The notes below the pieces were generated by a model. The model was not told the origin of the DNA and made no database searches. It saw only the letters and a list, made by a program, of their open reading frames with translations. Below, in pieces: positions 1 to 5,191 of a stretch of DNA of 6,449 bases. Origin of the DNA: JAIPAH01 sp964345255 (lineage in GTDB: Bacteria > Bacteroidota > Bacteroidia > Bacteroidales > JAIPAH01); assembly GCA_964345255.1 (NCBI GenBank), contig CAYFQK010000203.1, forward strand, positions 1-6,449. Direction: 5' to 3'. A program made the position numbers and the translations under genes. Every line of letters starts with the position of its first letter. Positions within the stretch are counted from its first letter, which is position 1.

Positions 1-24
1 ATTTTTAAATTGTTGCTTTTTTTG

Positions 25-88
25 GCATAAATTACAAATGACAAAAAACAAATCATTTTTGTTTTTTCTGGCTTGTCCAGGTTAGGTT
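25..88 (+). repeat. dispersed repeat, shorter copy (downstream of elbB)
   Basis: This is one of two direct copies in the window; the other is at 1669-1755. The left part (25-53) matches 1669-1697 at 24 of 29 positions and starts with GCATAAAT in both. The right part (55-88) is identical over 34 nt to 1722-1755 and includes CTGGCTTGTCCAGGTTAGG. This copy lacks about 23 nt that the other copy has in the middle. Positions 43-52 and 58-67 form a 10-bp perfect A/T stem (AAAAAACAAA with TTTGTTTTTT), and CTGG-CTTGT-CCAG forms a second small stem. It ends directly against the elbB stop codon, so elbB transcripts read into it; the stem might help to end transcription, but it has no GC-rich core. It is probably a non-coding interspersed repeat, and the family is not identified. 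Confidence 0.75.
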
Positions 89-739
89 TTATTGCATTTT
101 TTCGCTCATCGCTTTCACCACATTTTCAGCGCCTTCCCATATCTGCAGGATGTTGGCATCCAGCATATAACAAGGTGTGGTAAAGACATTGTATTTTTCA
201 TCTACCACCACTTCGCCGTGGTCGGTCTTTTTGTGGCGGGCTCCCATGGCCTCCAGGCCTTTGATGGTGTCTTCATCCTGTCCTATGGTAAGTTCCACTC
301 CGTCAAGCACTTTAGCCACAATGGCAGGCGATATACAAATCGCGCCCAAGGGCTTTTTCGCGGCCACCGTATCTTTAATGGCTTTTTCCACATCAGGATT
401 AACCGTACAATCCGGTCCTTTAATGGCAAAATCCGACAGGTTTTTAGCGGCACCAAAACCTCCCGGCATAATCAGGGCATCGAAATCGGCCTCATTGTAT
501 TCGCTCATCGGCTTGATGTCGCCGCGGGCTATCCTGGAGGACTCTATCAGCACATTCCGCTTCTCATTCATCTCTTCGCCGGTCATGTGATTCACCACGT
601 GATACTGCTCAATGTCCGGGGCGAAAATCTGGTATTGCCCGCCATGCTTCATGATGGCCAGCATGGTCATGGTTGTTTCATGGATTTCGGCGCCATCGAA
701 AACGCCGCTTCCGGAAAGAATTATTGCATATTTTTTCAT
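89..739 (-). CDS. elbB: ElbB-type DJ-1/PfpI family protein (glyoxalase-like)
   Basis: A complete protein of 216 aa, the length usual for ElbB (about 217 aa in E. coli). Family landmarks in order: ILSGSGVFDGAEIHE near residues 7-21, NHMTGEEM near 50-57, RNVLIESSRIARG near 61-73, the MPGGFGAAKNLS block near 91-102, and the nucleophile-elbow LGAICISPA with Cys135. The C-terminal VVVDEKYNVFTTPCYMLDANI is also typical. ElbB belongs to the DJ-1/PfpI superfamily of cytoplasmic proteins; the E. coli protein has weak glyoxalase activity and a genetic, not biochemical, link to isoprenoid synthesis. Residue 11 is Ser where the E. coli protein as I recall it has Cys (SGCGVYDG). The start is supported by a strong Shine-Dalgarno (AAGGAG, 747-752) 7 nt upstream and a -7 box at 764-771. 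It is divergent from the HMCES gene. Confidence 0.93.
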   Translation of the reverse strand: MKKYAIILSGSGVFDGAEIHETTMTMLAIMKHGGQYQIFAPDIEQYHVVNHMTGEEMNEKRNVLIESSRIARGDIKPMSEYNEADFDALIMPGGFGAAKNLSDFAIKGPDCTVNPDVEKAIKDTVAAKKPLGAICISPAIVAKVLDGVELTIGQDEDTIKGLEAMGARHKKTDHGEVVVDEKYNVFTTPCYMLDANILQIWEGAENVVKAMSEKMQ

Positions 740-763
740 AGTCTATCTCCTTTTGGTTTTATA

Positions 764-795
764 CAAAAATACAGGTTTTACAACTTCAGGTAAAA
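764..795 (-). promoter_or_regulatory. probable elbB promoter (Bacteroidota -33/-7)
   Basis: Read on the minus strand, 771-764 is TATTTTTG, a full match to the Bacteroidota -7 consensus TAnnTTTG. The -33 position 20 nt upstream (795-792) reads TTTT, three of four matches to TTTG. Transcription would start near 756, giving a leader of about 17 nt that just includes the AAGGAG ribosome site. The fit of box, ribosome site and start codon makes this credible, although AT-rich DNA gives chance matches. Confidence 0.5.
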
Positions 796-829
796 TGTAT
801 TAATTTTAAAATTTATTAATTTGAAACTT

Positions 830-1510
830 ATGTGTGGAAGATTTTCGTTAACCAAAGATGAGAGAGCTATTAATGAACGTTTTGAAACATCGGGTAGCGA
901 GGCGCCCTACGTTCCCCGTTTCAACGGGGCTCCGGGACAGAACCAGGCCGTCATCACCAATCAAAAATCTGATAAAATCAGTTACCTGAAATGGGGACTG
1001 GTCCCTTTTTGGGCGAAAGATCCGGCTATCGGCAATAAAATGATTAATGCTAAAGCGGAAACCGTGGATCAAAAAGCATCTTTCAAAAATCCTTTTAAAA
1101 GAAAAAGATGTCTGGTCATTAGTGACGGATTTTTCGAGTGGAAAAAAACAGGAGCGGGAAAAATACCCCATTATATTTTTTTGAAGAATCATGAACTGTT
1201 TGCTTTTGCAGGCTTATGGGAAAGCTGGAAGAATCCGGAAGGGGAATTATTGAACACATTTACGATTATCACCACAGCGCCAAACAAATTAATGAGTGAT
1301 TTACACAACCGGATGCCTGTTATTTTGTCTAAAGAACATGAGCAGTTATGGCTGAATGGAGAAGACCCGGAAGAACTCAAAAAGCTATTGCAGCCCTTTG
1401 ATTCTGAAAAAATGGACCTTTACCCGATATCGACCCTGGTGAATTCCCCGCGAAATGATACTCCGGAAGTTATACAACCGTTGGCCGGGGAGACAGGAAA
1501 ATTGTTCTGA
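830..1510 (+). CDS. SOS response-associated peptidase family protein (HMCES/YedK type)
   Basis: A 226-aa SRAP protein. Family members covalently trap abasic sites in single-stranded DNA through the N-terminal cysteine, protecting the site during replication. The start is placed at the ATG at 830 and not the in-frame TTG at 821, because Cys must become residue 1 after Met removal (MCGRFS). Active-site residues are all present: Cys2, Asn73 in MINAKAET, Glu103 in DGFFEW, and His159 in LHNRMPV. The substrate-channel motif WGLVPFWAKD lies near residues 55-64. Length is typical. A weak -7-like box (TAATTTTA, 801-808) overlaps a 12-bp A/T palindrome (802-813) in the divergent spacer. No LexA-type operator was recognised. 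A small ORF follows 14 nt downstream and could be co-transcribed. Confidence 0.95.
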   Translation: MCGRFSLTKDERAINERFETSGSEAPYVPRFNGAPGQNQAVITNQKSDKISYLKWGLVPFWAKDPAIGNKMINAKAETVDQKASFKNPFKRKRCLVISDGFFEWKKTGAGKIPHYIFLKNHELFAFAGLWESWKNPEGELLNTFTIITTAPNKLMSDLHNRMPVILSKEHEQLWLNGEDPEELKKLLQPFDSEKMDLYPISTLVNSPRNDTPEVIQPLAGETGKLF

Positions 1511-1524
1511 AAAACTAAAAAACT

Positions 1525-1674
1525 ATGAAAAAATATTCGGTTACTCTTTTGTTTTACCTTGGACTCGTCTCCATGACCATGGCCGGCGAACAGGTAAAAA
1601 GCTTCAGTGAAATGATGAAGCTTCTCAAAAACGGAGAAGATTTAAAAGTGGTTATCCATTACGGAAACGCATAA
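1525..1674 (+). pseudogene. truncated VirK-like secreted protein (N-terminal remnant)
   Basis: An ATG ORF of 49 codons starting 14 nt after the HMCES stop. Residues 1-20 look like a signal peptide (KK, then hydrophobic VTLLFYLGLVSMTMAG). The remainder, VKSFSEMMKLLKNG followed by DLKVVIHYG, resembles the opening of VirK-family periplasmic proteins (SF-x-E-L-...-L-x-x-G-...-V-x-V-V-I-x-Y). In that family a Cys and a further 80-100 residues normally follow the last motif. Here the reading ends with Asn-Ala-stop, and the GCA and TAA codons are the first bases of the dispersed repeat at 1669-1755. I therefore read it as a gene cut off by a repeat; it could still yield a 49-aa exported peptide. No clear ribosome site is visible. 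The VirK assignment is from memory of the family and is moderate. Confidence 0.55.
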
Positions 1675-1755
1675 ATAACAAATATCAAAACCCAAATTAC
1701 AAATAAATTCCAAAGAATTTGATTTTTGTTTTTTCTGGCTTGTCCAGGTTAGGTT
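1669..1755 (+). repeat. dispersed repeat, longer copy
   Basis: This is the longer partner of the repeat at 25-88, in the same orientation. It shares the GCATAAAT start and the identical 34-nt right end (1722-1755), but carries about 23 additional nt in the middle. That extra part holds a small hairpin, AAATTC (1705-1710) pairing with GAATTT (1715-1720) around a CAAA loop. The left part is built from repeated CAAAT/CAAA steps. It lies between the truncated VirK-like ORF, whose stop codon it contains, and the lytic transglycosylase gene. There is no coding capacity. Confidence 0.75.
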
Positions 1756-1774
1756 AAGCATGTTAAAAGAAAAA

Positions 1775-1806
1775 TTTGGAACTTAATTTCTTTTTGTCTA
1801 TTTTAG
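1775..1806 (+). promoter_or_regulatory. possible promoter of the lytic transglycosylase gene
   Basis: TTTG at 1775-1778 is followed after 20 nt by TATTTTAG at 1799-1806, five of six fixed positions of TAnnTTTG. The spacing fits Bacteroidota promoters. The box ends only 7 nt before the ATG at 1814, so the transcript would have almost no leader. The match is imperfect and the region AT-rich, so this is tentative. Confidence 0.25.
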
Positions 1807-1813
1807 AATTTAT

Positions 1814-3256
1814 ATGTTACTGAAAAAGGGAATAAAATATTTTATTTACTTCTTAATCATTGCATTAGTCATTCCGGCATGTAATTTATGTGATCGGGCC
1901 GGCCGGTATGGTAGTGATTCCGGATTGGATACCTTATCCCGCCTGGAAAAAATTATTAAACGGGATACCCTGATTGCCATTACAGATTATAACTCCACCA
2001 GCTACTTTATCTATCGCGGAACGCCAATGGGATATCAGTATGAGCGCGCCAAAGAGCTGGCCGATCATCTTGGAGTTGAGCTTAAGGTCATTACTGAAAA
2101 CAATATTGATTCGGCCTTTACAATGCTTAACCAGGGCAAAGGAGATTTAATTGCCATGGATTTGACCATAAGCTTTTCGCGCCGGAAGCGTGTGGATTTC
2201 GTTGATCCCCATTATCAAACCCGGCAAATGCTCGTGCAGCGAAAACCCAACGGATGGCGAAATATGAGAACCTATGATGAGGTGGAAGAGCACATGATTC
2301 GCTCGCCTATCCAACTTATTGGCAAAACGGTCCATGTTCAGAAAAACTCAGTATATGTATCGCGCCTTAAAAATCTTATGGAAGAAATGGGAGACAGTAT
2401 ACATATTGTTAAAATAAAGCAGGACACGGAGGAACTTATTGAAAGGGTCGCAAATGGTGAAATAAAATATACGGTAGCCGACGAACATGTCGCGAAAGTC
2501 AACCAGAGGTATTACCCCGACATTGATACACGCACGGCGCTCAGCTTTCCGCAAAACGTGGCCTGGGCAGTAAAACCGGAAAACGATACGTTAAAAAAGA
2601 CCATAAACAACTGGCAAAAATCTTTTAAGGGATCGTATTATGCCAACGTGTTGCATAATAAGTATTTTAAGAATCCCCGCTCTAAACATATATTTCATAG
2701 CGCTTATTACTCCTTAAACGATCTCCGTCTTTCTCAATACGATGAAATCATTAAGGAAGAAGCCAAAGAACTGGGATGGGACTGGCGCTTGCTTGCTTCG
2801 ATGATTTACCAGGAATCGCAGTTTTCCGAAAATGCCCATTCATGGGCAGGAGCTTATGGGATTATGCAGATGATGCCGCAAACCATGCGACGTTTCGGTA
2901 TTGATAGTTCCTCCTCTATCAAAGAGCAAATCAATGCCGGTATTGAGTATATTAAATGGCTTGATAAGCAGTTTAAAGATGAAATTAAAGACCCGGAAGA
3001 AAGAAAGAAATTTATTCTTGCGTCCTACAATGTGGGGCACGCTCATGTTAAGGATGCCATGCGACTGGCAGAGAAATACGGCAAAGATCCTACCCAATGG
3101 AATGGGAATGTAGCCTATTACTTAAGACGAAAATCCATGCCTGAATTTTACCAGGACTCGGTGGTACATTACGGCTATGCGCGAGGGGAAGAACCCTTTA
3201 AGTATGTTAACCAGATTTACGAAAGATACCAGCACTACCAAAACATCATTGATTAA
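1814..3256 (+). CDS. MltF-like membrane-bound lytic murein transglycosylase (lipoprotein)
   Basis: A 480-aa protein with the two-part layout of MltF. It starts with a lipoprotein signal (hydrophobic residues 8-20, lipobox IPAC with Cys23), so it should be lipid-anchored on the periplasmic side. Residues about 50-280 form a solute-binding-protein family 3-like domain (LIAITDYNSTSYFIYRG, GDLIAMDLTIS, RRKRVDFVDPHY), which in MltF is a regulatory module. Residues about 305-440 form the GH23 lysozyme-like domain: catalytic Glu334 in MIYQESQF, then GAYGIMQMMP (346-355) and ASYNVG (403-408). It would cleave the MurNAc-GlcNAc bond of peptidoglycan to give 1,6-anhydro products. The protein is slightly shorter than E. 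coli MltF (518 aa) but complete. The start is the only Met before the signal peptide; no Shine-Dalgarno is visible. It appears to stand alone. Confidence 0.93.
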   Translation: MLLKKGIKYFIYFLIIALVIPACNLCDRAGRYGSDSGLDTLSRLEKIIKRDTLIAITDYNSTSYFIYRGTPMGYQYERAKELADHLGVELKVITENNIDSAFTMLNQGKGDLIAMDLTISFSRRKRVDFVDPHYQTRQMLVQRKPNGWRNMRTYDEVEEHMIRSPIQLIGKTVHVQKNSVYVSRLKNLMEEMGDSIHIVKIKQDTEELIERVANGEIKYTVADEHVAKVNQRYYPDIDTRTALSFPQNVAWAVKPENDTLKKTINNWQKSFKGSYYANVLHNKYFKNPRSKHIFHSAYYSLNDLRLSQYDEIIKEEAKELGWDWRLLASMIYQESQFSENAHSWAGAYGIMQMMPQTMRRFGIDSSSSIKEQINAGIEYIKWLDKQFKDEIKDPEERKKFILASYNVGHAHVKDAMRLAEKYGKDPTQWNGNVAYYLRRKSMPEFYQDSVVHYGYARGEEPFKYVNQIYERYQHYQNIID

Positions 3257-3260
3257 TCAT

Positions 3261-3291
3261 TTTGTGCTTATGGAAGTGCGCGCTATCTTTG
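3261..3291 (+). promoter_or_regulatory. probable folB promoter (full Bacteroidota consensus)
   Basis: TTTG (3261-3264), a 19-nt spacer, then TATCTTTG (3284-3291) matches the TTTG-N19-21-TAnnTTTG consensus at every fixed position. It starts 4 nt after the transglycosylase stop codon. Transcription would begin near 3298, leaving a leader of about 225 nt before folB. This is the best promoter match in the window. Confidence 0.6.
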
Positions 3292-3344
3292 AAGTCACTT
3301 TAAATTTAGAACTCTTTTGAAACTTATAAATTATGATACACTCC

Positions 3345-3500
3345 TAAATCCGCAAGTTTAGCCCCTAATGCCCGCCTGATCGGAAAGGGCAGGCACGAAT
3401 GAGTAACGAACTAACTAAAACATTTTTCATCTGTTCAGGTGAAAACAATTCGTTTTAAATTCGTGAATTCGTGGCAAGATAAAGACAACTTACGGATTTA
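3345..3500. repeat. nested inverted-repeat element in the folB leader
   Basis: The outer arms 3345-3358 and 3487-3500 are inverted copies matching at 13 of 14 positions (AACTTACGGATTTA on the right). Inner arms 3394-3410 and 3449-3465 pair at 13 of 17 positions. At the centre, TTTTCATCT (3424-3432) and AGGTGAAAA (3437-3445) form a 9-bp hairpin with a GTTC loop. A further local hairpin, TGCCCGCC (3369-3376) with GGCAGGCA (3388-3395), has one mismatch and competes with part of the inner arm. The segment AATTCGTGAATTCGTGG (3459-3475) resembles short dispersed repeats common in Bacteroidota. It is either a small mobile palindromic element (MITE-like) or a structured leader; there is no coding capacity. 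Confidence 0.55.
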
Positions 3501-3511
3501 AGTTACACTAA

Positions 3512-3518
3512 AAAGGAG
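3512..3518 (+). promoter_or_regulatory. strong ribosome binding site of folB
   Basis: AAAGGAG ends 6 nt before the ATG at 3525. Strong Shine-Dalgarno sites are uncommon in this phylum, and the site fixes the start codon. It lies 11 nt after the right outer arm of the inverted repeat, so leader folding could in principle affect its access. Confidence 0.7.
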
Positions 3519-3524
3519 AATACA

Positions 3525-3893
3525 ATGGCCCGCATATCAATAGAAGAAATGAAATTTTTTGCCCATCACGGCTGCTTTAAGGAAGAAGCCATGACCGGAA
3601 CGCATTTTATTGTGAGTTTATATTTTGACGTGGATACCGCAAAAGCTCAAAATAGTGATAAGCTGGAGGACACTTCCGATTACCAGGCGATCTATCACCT
3701 GGTAAAAGATGAAATGAAAATTCGTAGTAACCTCCTTGAAAATGTGGCACAGCGAATTCTTAAATCTCTGTCAGCCAACTTCCCCGAAACTAAAAATGCC
3801 ACCGTCAAAATTAGTAAAATGAACCCGCCATTGGGTGGCGGTGTGGTAAACAATGTGAGTGTGACTTTAAAGAGTAAGGAAGTTAGTGGTTAA
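3525..3893 (+). CDS. folB: dihydroneopterin aldolase
   Basis: A 122-aa protein, the usual FolB length. FolB is a cytoplasmic enzyme, typically a homo-octamer, that converts 7,8-dihydroneopterin to 6-hydroxymethyl-7,8-dihydropterin and glycolaldehyde in folate synthesis. Visible family residues are FFAHHGCFKEE with the general position of the conserved Glu (Glu21), the DTSDY block with Tyr53, LLENVAQRI with Glu72, and KISKMNPP with the catalytic Lys98 followed by Pro101-Pro102. The start at 3525 is supported by the AAGGAG site. The gene stands alone after a long leader; no other folate gene is in the window. A tRNA gene with its own -7 box follows about 100 nt downstream. Confidence 0.95.
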   Translation: MARISIEEMKFFAHHGCFKEEAMTGTHFIVSLYFDVDTAKAQNSDKLEDTSDYQAIYHLVKDEMKIRSNLLENVAQRILKSLSANFPETKNATVKISKMNPPLGGGVVNNVSVTLKSKEVSG

Positions 3894-3972
3894 CAAAAGT
3901 TCCCATTTTAAAAAGCACTCATTCTTGTTTTAAGATTTTAATCCAGGATTATATGTTTCTGCAAATAATTAT

Positions 3973-3980
3973 TAATTTTG
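3973..3980 (+). promoter_or_regulatory. -7 promoter box of the tRNA-Cys gene
   Basis: TAATTTTG is a full match to TAnnTTTG and is placed so that transcription would begin near 3987, about 10 nt before the tRNA. The -33 region 20 nt upstream (TTAT, 3949-3952) is a poor match to TTTG, so only the -7 box is annotated. Confidence 0.5.
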
Positions 3981-3996
3981 CACCCTGCAAACAAAG

Positions 3997-4067
3997 GGTC
4001 CCGTGGCCGAGTGGCTAGGCGGTGGTCTGCAAAACCATTTACGGCGGTTCGAGTCCGCCCGGGACCT
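3997..4067 (+). tRNA. tRNA-Cys (anticodon GCA)
   Basis: All arms fold. Acceptor GGTCCCG (3997-4003) pairs with CGGGACC (4060-4066) and U73 follows at 4067, the discriminator base expected for tRNA-Cys. The D stem is GCC/GGC (4006-4008 with 4018-4020). The anticodon stem GTGGT/ACCAT (4022-4026 with 4034-4038) encloses CTGCAAA, giving anticodon GCA at 4029-4031. The T stem GGCGG/CCGCC (4043-4047 with 4055-4059) encloses TTCGAGT. The variable loop is 4 nt. CCA is not encoded, so it must be added after transcription. Length is 71 nt. Confidence 0.97.
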
Positions 4068-4075
4068 CAGCAAAG

Positions 4076-4122
4076 AAACCGCAAGTGATTAATATATAAT
4101 TGGTTGCGGTTTTTTATTTTTC
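4076..4122 (+). terminator. intrinsic terminator after tRNA-Cys
   Basis: AAACCGCAA (4076-4084) pairs perfectly with TTGCGGTTT (4104-4112) around an AT-rich loop of 19 nt, followed by a T-rich tract (TTTATTTTT). It starts 8 nt after the tRNA end, as expected for a tRNA transcript terminator. Confidence 0.8.
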
Positions 4123-4924
4123 CTTGGGGGACGCCAAAGGGGACGTTTTATTTTCTGACAAATACTCTCATCAACTTTCAGTAATAATTAAACGGCTACA
4201 CTTAATCGAAATTCCATTGGCTTCTAATAAAAATGATAAGGCAAAAATGGATTATAAGAAGTGTTAGAAATCCTCTGTTTACAGTATATGGGCAATTATA
4301 TAACGATTATTGCATGGCTATTTTTTATCAAATTAACGTATGATTAGCCTGATTACTCTCGCTCTGGATTATTATGGGCTACAGAATATTTTTTGCTAAG
4401 TGTTTGATAAACTGGACTTTAATGATTTGATTTCCTGTTTACCTCAATATCAAGATAATAAAAAAACTAATCTTACATTTTAAATTTTGCCCCGAATAAC
4501 AACTGTAAATATTCATGAGTAATATGGTATGTAAGCTTCCCCAAAGCCCGACAATTTGATATAAGAGACTGGCACAACTTGAACCGGTTTATTCAGTTTG
4601 GCAGCCCTTTCGATTTTGATAAATCTAAACACCGTTACTAATTTTTGTCGATAATTATGGCAGACTCTTTTGAAGGTTGATCCACCGAGAATGATTACTG
4701 CCGTATTTCTCCAATTTTTTCTTTTTCGATGAGTTGTAATGTAAGGTTGCGCATAGGCTACTGTGATGTTTTGTTGTTGGTTATGCAAGATAGGAATTAT
4801 TGAGAAAATATTTTAATGTCTGGGGTTTAATTATATAAGTTGTAGTGTATCTTTACTTTTTTCTTAAATTTGACTTCATCAATCATTAAATTGAACCAAA
4901 CAAGCAACAAAAACATCACGCTCA
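4123..4924. other. AT-rich stretch without a convincing gene
   Basis: About 800 bp between the tRNA terminator and the accessory genes. The only ORF of note is on the minus strand (4513-4788, 91 codons); it has no recognisable motif and no ribosome site and reads like a chance frame. A direct repeat of GGGGACG occurs at 4127-4133 and 4139-4145, inside a short open frame that ends at 4267 without a clear start. No tRNA, transposase or integrase remnant was recognised. The stretch may hold decayed DNA at the edge of an accessory region. Confidence 0.5.
4840..4872 (+). promoter_or_regulatory. probable promoter of the helicase-fragment/AlbA_2 pair
   Basis: TAAATTTG at 4865-4872 is a full match to TAnnTTTG. 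A TTG (4840-4842) lies 22 nt upstream, one nt outside the usual spacing. The start would be near 4879, giving a leader of about 45 nt before the ATG at 4925. Its survival in front of a truncated gene suggests that the downstream AlbA_2 gene is transcribed from it. Confidence 0.45.
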
Positions 4925-5182
4925 ATGGCTAATCAATTTTTCGAACAACCCATATTAAATTCACCTTACGATTATCCTTCCATGCATTGGGAGCTGAATG
5001 AAAATGGCCAGCCTACCCAACGTATCATAGAACAAAGACGCCGTGCTGAATTTATCACACCCATTCCCAAACCCAGACGAAGAAAGGATTCAAAGCAACA
5101 AACCCGTATTGCTTTCGATGAAGGTAAAGGCCTATCAGATGAAAAGCAGCAATATGATCCTACCTCGGTTATCAACGAATAA
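4925..5182 (+). pseudogene. N-terminal fragment of a type III-like (BPTD_3080-type) restriction helicase
   Basis: An 85-codon ORF. FFEQPILNSPYDYPSMHWEL, NGQPTQRIIEQRRRAEFITP, IPKPRRRK, FDEGKGLS and QYDPTSVINE are the blocks that, in my knowledge of the family, open large DEAD/DEAH helicase-type restriction subunits (about 900-1000 aa) and are followed there by a basic Trp-containing segment and the helicase core. Here the frame stops at TAA straight after INE, so no helicase motif is present. The stop is followed in the same frame by three codons and the start of the AlbA_2 gene. Likely a remnant left by deletion, or a gene interrupted at this point; a separately maintained small protein is the alternative. 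It is arginine-rich (RRR twice) and soluble in character, with no signal or membrane segment. Confidence 0.65.
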
Positions 5183-5191
5183 GAATCAAGG

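Noticed and set aside
92..793. Long plus-strand open frames over elbB (92-793 and 177-590)
   Set aside because: They lie opposite a clear ElbB coding region, show no family motifs, and carry the composition expected of an antisense shadow.
821..829. In-frame TTG upstream of the HMCES start
   Set aside because: Starting there would place Lys-Leu-Met before the catalytic Cys, which must be exposed as the first residue after Met removal.
3249..3260. TGATTAATCA palindrome at the end of the transglycosylase gene as a terminator
   Set aside because: Only 10 bp of A/T-rich symmetry with no loop and no T tract; it also overlaps the stop codon and precedes the folB promoter directly.
3345..3500. A known tetrahydrofolate riboswitch upstream of folB
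   Set aside because: I could not recognise the conserved core of a described THF riboswitch; the visible symmetry is simpler and fits a repeat element as well.
4124..4267. Short plus-strand open frame with a GGGGACG repeat after the tRNA terminator
   Set aside because: It would need a TTG start inside the terminator tail region and shows no recognisable similarity.
4513..4788. Minus-strand ORF of 91 codons in the gap
   Set aside because: No motif, no ribosome site and no promoter box were seen, and the residue mix is unlike a folded protein family I know; kept only as a note within the gap entry.
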